In this document: in pieces, positions 49,369 through 59,481 of the stretch | How the letters are laid out: each line of letters starts with the position of its first letter | Position numbering within the stretch: position 1 is the stretch's first letter | Assembly: GCF_038069765.1 (NCBI RefSeq) | Contig: NZ_JBBPFS010000005.1 | Location: 124,001 to 188,000, forward strand | Length of the DNA stretch: 64,000 nucleotides | Reading direction: 5' to 3' | Source of the DNA: Arthrobacter_B sp038069765 | Lineage (GTDB): Bacteria > Actinomycetota > Actinomycetes > Actinomycetales > Micrococcaceae | Translations under genes and position numbers: made by a program | The notes under the pieces: generated by a model | Told to the model about the DNA's origin: nothing | The model's input: only the letters and a program-made list of their open reading frames with translations | Databases searched by the model: none

Positions 49369-52300
49369 ATGAGTGATGCACTGAATAATGATCTAGCAGC
49401 CAACAGCGGCCTAACAGCCGCTGACAACCTAACAGCAGGCGACACGGCGTCGGATTCCGCCCAGAGTGATTCCGCCCGGAGCGATTCTGCCCAGGCCAAA
49501 GAACCCGTAAAACGGGCCACCCGCAGCCGCCGCAAGTCGGTGGCTGCTTCTGCACCGGCAGGAACTCCGGAGGCCGGCGATGCCCCGGCTGCTCCTGAAA
49601 CCGCAGCCCGCCGGCCGGCCCGCAAGGCGCCGGCTGCAAAAGACGCCGGACCTGCTGCACCTGCTGAGCAGGAGGCCGAAGCGCCTGCTGAAGGTGCGGC
49701 CGCCGAAAAGCCGAAGCGCGTGCGGGCCTCCCGCCGCAAGACCGTTCCGGCAGGCTCAGCCGAAGCAGCCCCCGAGGCAGTCGGAGCAGCAACGCCTGAA
49801 GCCGACGCAGCAACGCCTGAAGCCGCAACCCCGGAAGCTGCAGCAGCCTCCGGCAACGAAGCGCCCGAGACTCCCGCACCGGTGAAGGCTGTGCGCCGTC
49901 GCCGTGCACCTGCCAAGAAGGCAGCGGACGCCGTGGAAACGCCGGCCGCTGCGCAAACACCGGATGCAGCAGCGGAAACGCCGGAAGCCCCGGCCGCGGA
50001 GCCTGAAGCCCCGCAGCCTGCAGCCGAAGAGCTCCCAGAGGCGGCCGAAGCCAAGGCTGCACCGAAGCGCACCCGCCGGCGCCCTGCCAAGGCTGCCGAA
50101 AAGACGCCGGAGACACCGGAGACGCCGGTCACGGAGATTCCCGCTGCCGAAGCTGCCGCCGAAGCCGCAGCAGATGACACCGTGGCTGCCGCCGGATCGG
50201 CCGCTGCCGCCGAGGTCGTTCCCGAAGCAGACGAGACTGCGCAGGAGGAAACGGAAACAGACGCCGCTTCCAGCCTGAACCCCTTCGCCGTACCCGCCCT
50301 GCCGCTCTTCCACGCACCGGATCTGACCGCCGTTCGCACGGTCCCCGCACACGAGACCGCAGACGACACCGACGAGGATGACGATTCAGCCGACGGCAAC
50401 CGCAGCCGCCGCCGCAGCCGCCGCGGGCGTAACCGGGCGCGCAGCGAAGCCCCCGCACGCAGCGAAACTGCCGGTGCAGAGGGTACGGAGTCCGAGCAGG
50501 AGGCTTCCCCCGCAGACGGCGCAGCCGGCCCGGACACCGCCGAGGGCGTAACTTCCCGCCGTCGCCGCCGCCGCCGCCGCGGTGACGCCGACCTCGAACT
50601 CACCGGCGGAGCCGACGATGATCCGCCCAACACGGTGACCCGGGTCCGTGCACCGCGTGCCCACGCCGATGCGCCCGTCTCCGACCGCGTCACCAGCGTC
50701 AAGGGATCCACGCGCCTTGAAGCCAAGAAGCAGCGCCGCCGCGAATCCCGCGAGTCGGGACGCCGCCGCCACGTCATCACCGAGGCCGAATTCCTCGCCC
50801 GCCGCGAGTCGGTGGACCGGCAGATGATCGTCCGCCAGCGCGATGAGCGGATCCAGATCGGGGTGCTCGAAGACGGAGTCCTGGCCGAGCACTTTGTTTC
50901 CAATACCCAGCAGGACTCGCTGATCGGCAATGTCTATGTCGGCAAGGTCCAGAACGTGCTGCCGAGCATGGAAGCAGCCTTCGTGGACATCGGACGCGGC
51001 CGCAACGCCGTGCTGTACGCCGGTGAAGTCAATTGGGACGCGGCCGGGCTCGACGGCCAGCCGCGCCGCATCGAACTGGCCCTGAAGTCCGGGGACTCCG
51101 TCCTGGTGCAGGTCACCAAGGACCCGGTGGGCCACAAGGGTGCCCGCCTCACCAGCCAGATTTCGCTGCCGGGCCGCTACCTGGTGTACGTGCCGGGCGG
51201 TTCCATGACGGGCATCTCCCGCAAGCTGCCCGACGTCGAGCGCAACCGGCTCAAGAAAATCCTCAAGGACCACCTGCCGGAGAACGCAGGCGTGATCGTC
51301 CGCACCGCGGCCGAGGGCGCCTCCGAAGAGGAGCTGATGAATGACATCAACCGGCTCCGCGCGCAGTGGGAAACGATTGAAGCCAAGGCCAAGTCCACCA
51401 AGACCCTGGCGCCGGAACTGCTCTACGGCGAACCGGACCTGACCATCAAGGTGGTCCGCGACGTCTTCAACGAGGACTTCTCCAAGCTGATCGTCTCCGG
51501 TGAGGAAGCCTGGGACACCATCGAGGCCTACGTCACCTACGTGGCACCGGACCTGGTGGGACGCCTGGAAAAGTGGACCAAGGACGAGGACATCTTCGCC
51601 GCCAGCCGCATTGACGAGCAGATCGCCAAGGCGCTGGACCGCAAGGTCTTCCTGCCCTCGGGCGGTTCGCTCGTCATTGACCGCACCGAAGCCATGACCG
51701 TGGTGGACGTCAACACCGGCAAGTTCACCGGCAGCGGCGGAAACCTCGAAGAGACGGTCACCAAAAACAACCTGGAGGCGGCCGAGGAAGTGGTCCGCCA
51801 GCTGCGGCTGCGGGACATCGGCGGCATCATCGTCATCGACTTCATCGACATGGTCCTTGAAGCCAACCGCGACCTGGTTCTGCGCCGCCTCGTCGAGTGC
51901 CTGGGCCGTGACCGGACCAAGCACCAGGTTGCCGAAGTAACGTCCCTGGGCCTGGTCCAGATGACCCGCAAGCGGATGGGCACCGGCCTGCTCGAGGTCT
52001 TCGGTGAAAACTGCGAGCACTGCGACGGCCGTGGTGTCATTACCCATGACATCCCCGTTGAGCACCGCCGCAGCACCAGCCACAACAGCAGCGGGACCGG
52101 CGCGGTTGCACACGCCGTGTCCGAGGACAACCACCAGCAGCACCTCCGGCAGGAAAAGCAGTCCCGCGGAGACCGCAAGCGCAGCCGCAGCCGCGGACAG
52201 GGCACTCCGCAGCAGGCGGCGGCAGCGGCCGCCGACGAGCCGGTAAAGACGGAGGACGCCGGCAACGCCGAGGCGGAGCGCCAGGCAAAGGCCAAGGCCG

Positions 52301-53073
52301 AAGCCGCCCGTGCGGCGCTGGCCACCATAGCGGCCGCAACTGCCGCCGCCGCGTCAACGGCACACGACGCCGACGGGCCGGGGGAGCGCACCGACGGCGG
52401 CAGGCAGGCCGAGGAGCCGAAGACGGTTTCCGCCGAGACGCCTTCCGCCGGCGACGCCGCGGCTGATGCCGGTGCCGTCTTGCAGATCCAGGGCGAGACC
52501 GTCGTTGTCCCGCGCCGGGAACGCCGCCAGCCGGCGCAGGAGGAATCACGCTTCACCCTGGAGAGCCTTACCGAGGCCTTCAACGAGGTTGCCGCCGCCG
52601 GCGCCCCGCAGGGCAGGAGCGCGGAAGGCCTGAAGGAGCAGCAGAAGGCCGATGACCCTGCTCACGGGCAGCCGGCCGGCAGGACCGCGCCCCGGCGTTC
52701 ACGCCGAAGCAGTGCCGCTGCCCGGAACGTGCAGACAGCCCCTGCGCAGACCCGGGAAACTCCGGCCGCGGCACCTGCACCTGCGGCAGAGCCGAAGGAG
52801 CCCGCTGCACCGGTGCGTTCTGCAGCCCCTGACCGGGCACTGCAGGCCCCCGCGGCACCGGTGCGCACTCCGCGCCGCCGCCGCGCCGCCGGCAGCCCGC
52901 AGGGTGCCGCCGGAGCGGATGCCATCCGGACCGGCGGCACCCAGGCCCCTGCCGCTCCTGTGGCTGTCCGCCATGCTGCGGCACCGGCTGCTGAGAAGCA
53001 GGGCAAGCGCCGCGAGCCCGCCGGCAGTGCGCCCGTAATTCTGGGCGTCGGAGTTCCGGCCTCGGAGCTCTAG
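49369..53073 (+). CDS. rne: ribonuclease E/G family protein
   Basis: Endoribonuclease for mRNA turnover and rRNA/tRNA processing. Of the 1,234 residues, about 1-470 are an Ala/Glu/Pro-rich, Arg-punctuated disordered region with several basic RRRR(R) clusters. The S1 and catalytic core follows (about 480-920): QIGVLEDGVLAEHFVSN, NVYVGKVQNVLPSMEAAFVD, catalytic Asp780 (VVDVNTGKFTG) and Asp824 (IVIDFIDMV), and the zinc-link CEHC (about 882). The C-terminal 300 residues are again low complexity. The N-terminal extension is far longer than in E. coli RNase E. The start is ATG with GGAGCG upstream. A strong terminator follows. Confidence 0.95.
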   Translation: MSDALNNDLAANSGLTAADNLTAGDTASDSAQSDSARSDSAQAKEPVKRATRSRRKSVAASAPAGTPEAGDAPAAPETAARRPARKAPAAKDAGPAAPAEQEAEAPAEGAAAEKPKRVRASRRKTVPAGSAEAAPEAVGAATPEADAATPEAATPEAAAASGNEAPETPAPVKAVRRRRAPAKKAADAVETPAAAQTPDAAAETPEAPAAEPEAPQPAAEELPEAAEAKAAPKRTRRRPAKAAEKTPETPETPVTEIPAAEAAAEAAADDTVAAAGSAAAAEVVPEADETAQEETETDAASSLNPFAVPALPLFHAPDLTAVRTVPAHETADDTDEDDDSADGNRSRRRSRRGRNRARSEAPARSETAGAEGTESEQEASPADGAAGPDTAEGVTSRRRRRRRRGDADLELTGGADDDPPNTVTRVRAPRAHADAPVSDRVTSVKGSTRLEAKKQRRRESRESGRRRHVITEAEFLARRESVDRQMIVRQRDERIQIGVLEDGVLAEHFVSNTQQDSLIGNVYVGKVQNVLPSMEAAFVDIGRGRNAVLYAGEVNWDAAGLDGQPRRIELALKSGDSVLVQVTKDPVGHKGARLTSQISLPGRYLVYVPGGSMTGISRKLPDVERNRLKKILKDHLPENAGVIVRTAAEGASEEELMNDINRLRAQWETIEAKAKSTKTLAPELLYGEPDLTIKVVRDVFNEDFSKLIVSGEEAWDTIEAYVTYVAPDLVGRLEKWTKDEDIFAASRIDEQIAKALDRKVFLPSGGSLVIDRTEAMTVVDVNTGKFTGSGGNLEETVTKNNLEAAEEVVRQLRLRDIGGIIVIDFIDMVLEANRDLVLRRLVECLGRDRTKHQVAEVTSLGLVQMTRKRMGTGLLEVFGENCEHCDGRGVITHDIPVEHRRSTSHNSSGTGAVAHAVSEDNHQQHLRQEKQSRGDRKRSRSRGQGTPQQAAAAAADEPVKTEDAGNAEAERQAKAKAEAARAALATIAAATAAAASTAHDADGPGERTDGGRQAEEPKTVSAETPSAGDAAADAGAVLQIQGETVVVPRRERRQPAQEESRFTLESLTEAFNEVAAAGAPQGRSAEGLKEQQKADDPAHGQPAGRTAPRRSRRSSAAARNVQTAPAQTRETPAAAPAPAAEPKEPAAPVRSAAPDRALQAPAAPVRTPRRRRAAGSPQGAAGADAIRTGGTQAPAAPVAVRHAAAPAAEKQGKRREPAGSAPVILGVGVPASEL

Positions 53074-53107
53074 CCCATCCGGCAGCACTGAGCAAATACA
53101 CCGCGCA

Positions 53108-53149
53108 GAGGAGGCGGCCATCCCCCAAACCGGGGGTGGCCGCCTCCTC
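53108..53149 (+). terminator. rne terminator
   Basis: An 18-pair stem (13 perfect outer pairs GAGGAGGCGGCCA/TGGCCGCCTCCTC, then CCCCC/GGGGG after one bulged T), 34 nt after the rne stop and followed by TTCTG. Confidence 0.88.
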
Positions 53150-53185
53150 TTCTGCCCGGAGGCGGCAGCACCGCCGGAAATGCTA

Positions 53186-53404
53186 TAAAGTAGAGCGAGA
53201 GCAGTGACGTCCGAAAAGGCGTTACGCACGGAACCCCCGCATTTGCGGGTTGTCGGTTGCGTAGCGTAACCTTGAACTTCGGTGCGAACGCCTTCCAACC
53301 GTTTATCGGATACAGGGCGTGACTGCATGGCGCAAGGCGGGCAAATTTTCAGCCCAGCTAAATGCGCATCCAAGTATTAAACGTCGAGAGAAGTGAGTTC
53401 CCAA
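53186..53404 (+). promoter_or_regulatory. promoter and structured leader of rplU-rpmA
   Basis: TAAAGT (53186-53191) may be the -10; the same TAAAGTAGAG string precedes the tRNA-Ala genes. The transcript could fold as an outer helix AAGGCGTT/AACGCCTT (53216-53223 with 53287-53294) enclosing GTTACGC/GCGTAAC (53221-53227 with 53264-53270) and CCCGC-ATTT-GCGGG (53236-53249). Outer and middle helices share three bases, so they may compete. Ribosomal-protein leaders often bind their own product; this one is a candidate for bL21 autoregulation. Confidence 0.55.
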
Positions 53405-53716
53405 GTGGTGTACGCGATTGTCCGCGCTGGCGGCCGCCAAGAAAAGGTTTCCGTCGGAGACCTCGTAACCCTGGACCGCGTCCCCGGTGGAGCCGGCAGC
53501 ACCTTTGAGCTGCCCGCCCTGCTATTGGTTGATGGCGACCAGGTCACCTCTTCCGCACAGGACCTGGCCAAGGTCACCGTGACGGCAGAGATCGTTGAGA
53601 ATTTTCGGGGTCCGAAGATTGTCATCCAGAAGTTCAAGAACAAGACCGGCTACAAGAAGCGTCAGGGCTACCGCTCCTCGCTGACCAAGGTCAAGGTTAC
53701 GTCCATCAACTCCTGA
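53405..53716 (+). CDS. rplU: 50S ribosomal protein bL21
   Basis: Large-subunit protein bound to 23S rRNA domain I. The sequence begins VYAIVRAGGRQEKVSVGD and ends in the RNA-binding KNKTGYKKRQGYRSSLTKVKVTSI region, both hallmarks of bL21. Length 103 is exact for the family. The GTG giving MVYAIVRAGG is chosen, with AAGTGAG seven bases upstream; a GTG four codons earlier is possible but too close to its ribosome site. It is co-transcribed with rpmA across a 90-nt gap containing two hairpins. Confidence 0.97.
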   Translation: MVYAIVRAGGRQEKVSVGDLVTLDRVPGGAGSTFELPALLLVDGDQVTSSAQDLAKVTVTAEIVENFRGPKIVIQKFKNKTGYKKRQGYRSSLTKVKVTSINS

Positions 53717-53724
53717 TTCTCGTG

Positions 53725-53764
53725 CCGGCTCCGTCAGGAGCCGGGAACGCGGGAAGCATCCCGC
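53725..53764 (+). other. two hairpins between rplU and rpmA
   Basis: CCGGCTCC-GTCA-GGAGCCGG (53725-53744) is followed by GCGGGA-AGCA-TCCCGC (53749-53764). Both are perfect. They may stabilise or process the joint message or partly terminate it, which would adjust bL21 to bL27 levels. Confidence 0.6.
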
Positions 53765-53806
53765 CCCTGAGTTTCATAATCAGTTAGCAAAGGCAGGCAG
53801 TAGAAA

Positions 53807-54070
53807 ATGGCACATAAGAAAGGTGCGAGTTCCACTCGCAACGGTCGCGACTCCAACGCCCAGTACCTCGGCGTAAAGCGTTTCGGCGGCCAGGTTGTCA
53901 AGGCAGGCGAAATCATCGTCCGCCAGCGTGGCACCCACTTCCACCCGGGCGAGGGCGTTGGCCGCGGAGGCGACGACACCCTGTTCGCCCTCGAAGCAGG
54001 CGCAGTTGAATTCGGCAGCCGTCGTGGCCGCCGCGTCGTGAACATCGTGGCTGCTGCAGCCGCCGAGTAA
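53807..54070 (+). CDS. rpmA: 50S ribosomal protein bL27
   Basis: Large-subunit protein whose N-terminal tail reaches the peptidyl-transferase centre. The sequence MAHKKGASSTRNGRDS, then QYLGVKRFGGQ and RQRGTHFHPGEGVGRGGDDTLFA is unmistakable. Length 87 is normal. The N-terminus begins directly with AHKKG, so no Firmicutes-type cleaved leader is present. A perfect 13-bp terminator follows before obgE, which therefore likely has its own promoter. Confidence 0.98.
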   Translation: MAHKKGASSTRNGRDSNAQYLGVKRFGGQVVKAGEIIVRQRGTHFHPGEGVGRGGDDTLFALEAGAVEFGSRRGRRVVNIVAAAAAE

Positions 54071-54091
54071 TCACCGGCATATAGCTTTTCC

Positions 54092-54121
54092 GACGGGGCG
54101 GGCCTGATGGCCCGCCCCGTC
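54092..54121 (+). terminator. rplU-rpmA terminator
   Basis: Perfect 13-bp arms GACGGGGCGGGCC/GGCCCGCCCCGTC around TGAT, followed by ATCTTTT: a textbook intrinsic terminator. Confidence 0.93.
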
Positions 54122-54175
54122 ATCTTTTAAGCCGAGTAGAATTGGCATGATCCAAAAATTCCTTGAAGGAGAACC

Positions 54176-55750
54176 ATGGCCAGCTTTGTAGACCGTGTAG
54201 TACTGCACATTTCTGGCGGTACAGGCGGCCATGGTTGCGTGTCCGTTAAGCGTGAAAAGTTCAAGCCCCTGGGCGGGCCCGACGGCGGCAACGGCGGCGA
54301 CGGCGGCGACGTCATCCTGCGCGTTGACTCCAGCGCCACCACCCTGCTCGACTACCACCACCTCCCGCACCGCCACGCCACCAACGGCGGCAACGGCATG
54401 GGCGACTGGCGAAACGGCAAGACCGGCGAAACGCTGATCCTGCCGGTTCCGGACGGCACCGTGGTCAAGAACAAGGACGGCGAAGTGCTGGCCGACCTCG
54501 TGGGCGAAGGCACCGAGTACATTGCCGCAGCCGGCGGCCAGGGCGGCCTCGGCAACTCCTCGCTGTCCTCGCAGAAGCGCAAGGCCCCCGGCTTCGCCCT
54601 GCTGGGCGTGCCCGGTGACGAGCGGGACATTGTCCTGGAGCTCAAGTCGATCGCCGACATTGCCCTGGTGGGCTTCCCGTCCGCCGGCAAGTCCTCCCTG
54701 ATTGCCGCCATGTCCGCAGCCCGGCCGAAGATCGCCGACTACCCCTTCACCACCCTGGTCCCGAACCTCGGCGTGGTTGAAGCCGGCGACGTCCGCTTCA
54801 CTGTTGCCGACGTTCCGGGCCTGATCGAAGGCGCCTCCGAAGGCAAGGGCCTGGGCCACAACTTCCTGCGCCATGTGGAGCGCTGCGCCGCCCTGGTGCA
54901 CGTTCTGGACTGCGCTGCACTGGAAACGGACCGCGACCCGCTCGGCGACCTGGACATCATTGAGCAGGAGCTGGAGAAGTACACCGTGGACATGAGCTTC
55001 GCCGGCACCGACGGCGACGTCGTGCCGCTGAACCAGCGCCCGCGCCTGGTCGCACTGAACAAGGTGGACGTACCCGACGGCCGCGACATGGCCGAGTTTG
55101 TGCGCCCGGAACTGGAGAAGCGCGGCTACCGCGTGTTCGAGGTCTCGGCCTCCAGCCACGAGGGCCTGAAGGCACTGGGATACGCCATGGCCGGAATCGT
55201 CCGCGATGCGCGCTCCGCCGTGCAGGCTGCCCCGCCGCGGGTCAAGACCCCCACGCTGCGCGTGCGCAATGTGGACGGCAAGGGCGGGTTCTCCATCCGC
55301 AAGGAAGAGCGGAACCTCGAGCCGCTGTTCCGCGTCCTCGGCGACAAGCCGGTGCGCTGGGTGCAGCAGACCGACTTCACCAACGATGAAGCGGTTGGCT
55401 ACCTTGCCGACCGCCTGGCCAAGCTCGGTGTTGAAGACAAGCTCTTCAAGGCAGGCGCCAAGCCCGGCGACGCCGTGGTGATCGGCGAGGGCGACGGCGT
55501 CGTCTTCGACTGGGAGCCGACCATGATTGGCGGGGCCGAGCTGCTGGCAGCTTCGCCGCGCGGCTCGGACATCCGGATCGAGGAGTTCTCCCGGCCGACG
55601 CGTGAGGAAAAGCGCGAAGACCACCAGCAGCGCCGTGATGCCCGTGCGGCCGCACGCGCCGAGCTGGAAACAGAGCGCCGCGCAGGTATCTGGACCGAAT
55701 CCGTGAACTACAAGCACAACAAGCCCGCAGAGCCTAAAGACGGCGAGTAA
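54176..55750 (+). CDS. obgE: GTPase Obg
   Basis: Ribosome-assembly and stress GTPase. The N-terminal Gly-rich Obg fold (1-158; GGPDGGNGGDGGDV, GGQGGLGNSS) precedes the G domain with P-loop VGFPSAGKSSL (about 163-173), G3 DVPGLIEGASEGKG and G4 NKVD. The C-terminal OCT domain (about 350-435) is FSIRKEERNLEPLFRVLGD, then a basic tail RREDHQQRRDARAAAR. Length 524 fits actinobacterial Obg. The start is ATG with AAGGAG seven bases upstream; TAGAAT at 54137-54142 is a fair -10 for its own promoter. proB follows after 52 nt. Confidence 0.96.
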   Translation: MASFVDRVVLHISGGTGGHGCVSVKREKFKPLGGPDGGNGGDGGDVILRVDSSATTLLDYHHLPHRHATNGGNGMGDWRNGKTGETLILPVPDGTVVKNKDGEVLADLVGEGTEYIAAAGGQGGLGNSSLSSQKRKAPGFALLGVPGDERDIVLELKSIADIALVGFPSAGKSSLIAAMSAARPKIADYPFTTLVPNLGVVEAGDVRFTVADVPGLIEGASEGKGLGHNFLRHVERCAALVHVLDCAALETDRDPLGDLDIIEQELEKYTVDMSFAGTDGDVVPLNQRPRLVALNKVDVPDGRDMAEFVRPELEKRGYRVFEVSASSHEGLKALGYAMAGIVRDARSAVQAAPPRVKTPTLRVRNVDGKGGFSIRKEERNLEPLFRVLGDKPVRWVQQTDFTNDEAVGYLADRLAKLGVEDKLFKAGAKPGDAVVIGEGDGVVFDWEPTMIGGAELLAASPRGSDIRIEEFSRPTREEKREDHQQRRDARAAARAELETERRAGIWTESVNYKHNKPAEPKDGE

Positions 55751-55802
55751 CGGCTTAACACACCCCGCCCGGGTGCGGGGATACGCATAGGGTGGTGGGG
55801 AC

Positions 55803-57052
55803 ATGACTGAGAACACAACATCCCCCCACCCTGTCCCTGCACCCAGGCGGGCGCTCCGCTCACGCTCCGGGCTTGCCCGCGCGCACCGGATTGTCGTGAA
55901 AGTAGGGTCGTCTTCTCTGACGTCCCTTGCCGGCGGCATTTCCGATGAAGCCCTCACCGGGCTCGCGGACGTCCTTGCCGCCCGCCGCGCGCAGGGCACC
56001 GAGATCATCCTGGTGTCCTCCGGGGCCATTTCCGCCGGGCTGGCACCACTGGGGCTGACCAAGCGCCCCACTCAGCTTTCCTCGCAGCAGGCAGCCGCCT
56101 CCGTGGGCCAGGGCCTCCTGATGGCCCGGTACACGGAAGCTTTCGGCAAACACGGCGTGACCGTCAGCCAGGTCCTTTTGACCATCGAAGACCTGATGCG
56201 CCGAACCCACCATGCCAACGCCCACCGCGCCATGGAACGGCTCCTGAACTACGGCGTCGTACCCATCGTCAATGAAAATGACACCGTGGCCAGCCACGAA
56301 ATCCGCTTCGGCGACAACGACCGCCTCGCCGCACTGGTGGCGCACCTGGTTAAAGCCGACGCGCTGATCCTGCTCTCCGACGTCGATGCCCTGTACGACG
56401 GTCCGCCCTCGGAAGGCGCCGTGCGCATCCCCGAAGTGACCGGGCAAAAAGACCTTGAGGACGTGCGTATCGGTAAGGTCGGCCGCGCCGGCGTCGGGAC
56501 CGGCGGCATGGCCACCAAGGTTGAGGCCGCCACGATTGCCGCAGAATCCGGCATCCCCGCACTCGTGACCAGCACCGCCAACGCCGCCGCGGCACTGGCG
56601 GGGGAGGACGTGGGAACCTGGTTCACCGGCCGCGGCCGCCGCCAGTCGATGCGCCTGCTGTGGCTGGCCCATGTGGCACGCCTCCAGGGCACGCTTGTGG
56701 TCGACGACGGCGCTGCCAGGGCAGTCGGGGACCGCCGCCGGTCGCTGCTGCCGGCGGGCATTGTCTCCGTTGACGGGCATTTTGAGCCCGGGGACCCGGT
56801 GGCCGTCGCACGCCTGGACGGCACGGTCATTGCCCACGGGCTGACCAACTACGGCTCGGACGAACTGCCGCAGATGCTCGGCCGGACCACCCGGGAACTG
56901 TCCAAGGAACTGGGACGTGCCTATGAGCGCGCCGTGGTGCACGTCAATGACCTGGTGGTCCTGCAGGACGGCGGCCATCCCGGGTCCTCCGGGGCCGCTG
57001 CCGCAGCCGGCTCCTCCATTGCACGCCCCGAGACCCTCAATACACTGGGAGC

Positions 57053-57056
<4 letters not shown>
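55803..57056 (+). CDS. proB: glutamate 5-kinase
   Basis: First step of proline synthesis: glutamate plus ATP gives glutamyl-5-phosphate. The amino-acid kinase domain begins IVVKVGSSSLTS (about 30-41) and contains VSSGAISAGL, PIVNENDTVA and LLSDVDALYDGPP. The C-terminal PUA domain (about 290-385; DDGAARAVGDRRRSLLPAGIVSV) is present. Feedback inhibition by proline would act on the kinase domain. The first 25 residues and the last 20 are extra and disordered. Length 417. proA starts in its stop (ATGA), so the pathway pair is coupled. Confidence 0.96.
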
Positions 57057-58381
<1,325 letters not shown>

Positions 58382-58387
58382 GACTCG

Positions 58388-58414
58388 CCCGGCTCCCCGC
58401 CGGGCGGAGCCGGG
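58388..58414 (+). terminator. hairpin after proA
   Basis: Perfect 9-bp arms CCCGGCTCC/GGAGCCGGG with a 9-nt loop, six nt past the proA stop; no T tract. Confidence 0.6.
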
Positions 58415-58431
58415 GCGCGCGGGTGCAGCCC

Positions 58432-58451
58432 GTCTACGCTTACGCGTAGAC
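58432..58451. promoter_or_regulatory. palindromic operator-like site
   Basis: GTCTACGC-TTAC-GCGTAGAC is a perfect 8-bp inverted repeat. TTGAAG directly follows and could be a -35 element for the small membrane-protein gene. A second hairpin CCGCCGGC-TACG-GCCGGCGG (58470-58489) and GTTATTACT lie between it and the gene. It could be a repressor site or an RNA hairpin. Confidence 0.45.
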
Positions 58452-58519
58452 TTGAAGGAAACCACTACGCCGCCGGCTACGGCCGGCGGGTTATTACTCA
58501 AGCTTTCTGAGGGAGATCC

Positions 58520-58759
58520 ATGCTGATCCAGCTTTCCAGCGCTGTACTTGCTGCCAGTGAGACGGCCGAAGCACACGTGTCGATTCCGATGCCGCCCGTC
58601 ATGTATGCCGTGATCATCATGGGCGCACTGCTGGCCCTGATGCTCGCCACCGTCTCCTTCACCAGCGTGGGACACCGTCACGAAGCGACGTCGGAGCATG
58701 TCGACCCGCAGCGCCAGTTCCCGAACAAGCACGATCACGGCCAGGGCATCGAGGGCTGA
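58520..58759 (+). CDS. small single-helix membrane protein
   Basis: A 79-residue protein, not recognised as a named family. One strong helix (about 25-50; VMYAVIIMGALLALMLATVSF) lies between a short outer part and a hydrophilic, His/Asp-rich C-terminus (VGHRHEATSEHVDPQRQF). GAGGGAG eight bases before the ATG supports translation, as does the seven-base gap to nadD, with which it is probably co-transcribed. Function is unknown. Confidence 0.75.
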   Translation: MLIQLSSAVLAASETAEAHVSIPMPPVMYAVIIMGALLALMLATVSFTSVGHRHEATSEHVDPQRQFPNKHDHGQGIEG

Positions 58760-58766
58760 TTCCTCC

Positions 58767-59456
58767 GTGGAATCAGTAAAAACCTTCCTGGCGGCAGCGG
58801 CCCAGCCCCGGCCCCAGCAGGATCAGCGGCGGGTCCGGCTGGGCGTCATGGGCGGCACCTTTGACCCCATTCACCACGGGCACCTTGTCGCCGCCAGCGA
58901 AGTGGCGTCGGTCTTCGACCTGGATGAAGTTGTTTTTGTACCCACGGGGGAGCCGTGGCACAAATCCGCCAGGGAAGTCAGTCCGGCCGAGCACCGGTAC
59001 CTGATGACGGTCATTGCGACCGCGTCGAACCCCAGGTTCACGGTCAGCCGCGTGGACATCGACCGTCCGGGACCGACGTACACGATTGACACTCTCCGGG
59101 ACCTGAGGGAAGCGCGTCCGGAAGCGGAGTTGTTTTTCATTACCGGTGCCGACGCCATGGCGCAGATCCTGTCCTGGAAGGACATCCAGGAACTGTGGTC
59201 GCTCGCTCACTTCGTGGGCGTCACGCGTCCGGGCCACGTGCTCGAGAACATGGGCCGGGACGATGTCAGCCTGCTCGAGGTGCCGGCCATGGCCATCTCC
59301 TCCACGGACTGCCGTGAACGGGTGGCCGACGGAGAACCCGTCTGGTACCTCGTGCCGGACGGGGTGGTCCAGTACATTGCCAAACACGGGCTGTATGAAG
59401 CCGCACCCGCGCATGCCGAGCAGCCATCGGCAGCCACCACAGAACCCGTAGCATAA
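58767..59456 (+). CDS. nadD: nicotinate-nucleotide adenylyltransferase
   Basis: Makes deamido-NAD from nicotinate mononucleotide and ATP. The nucleotidyl-transferase motif GGTFDPIHHGHL (about 29-40) and the ISSTDCRERV form of the ISSTxIR motif near the end are visible, with FITGADAMAQILSWKD between them. The GTG start gives 229 residues; its GAGGG site is a little distant, and a later start nearer VRLGVMGGTFD is possible. It is the first member of the conserved nadD - (unknown) - rsfS - gpgP cluster. Confidence 0.94.
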   Translation: MESVKTFLAAAAQPRPQQDQRRVRLGVMGGTFDPIHHGHLVAASEVASVFDLDEVVFVPTGEPWHKSAREVSPAEHRYLMTVIATASNPRFTVSRVDIDRPGPTYTIDTLRDLREARPEAELFFITGADAMAQILSWKDIQELWSLAHFVGVTRPGHVLENMGRDDVSLLEVPAMAISSTDCRERVADGEPVWYLVPDGVVQYIAKHGLYEAAPAHAEQPSAATTEPVA

Positions 59457-59481
59457 CCAAACGAAACCGGATGGGTAGGAA

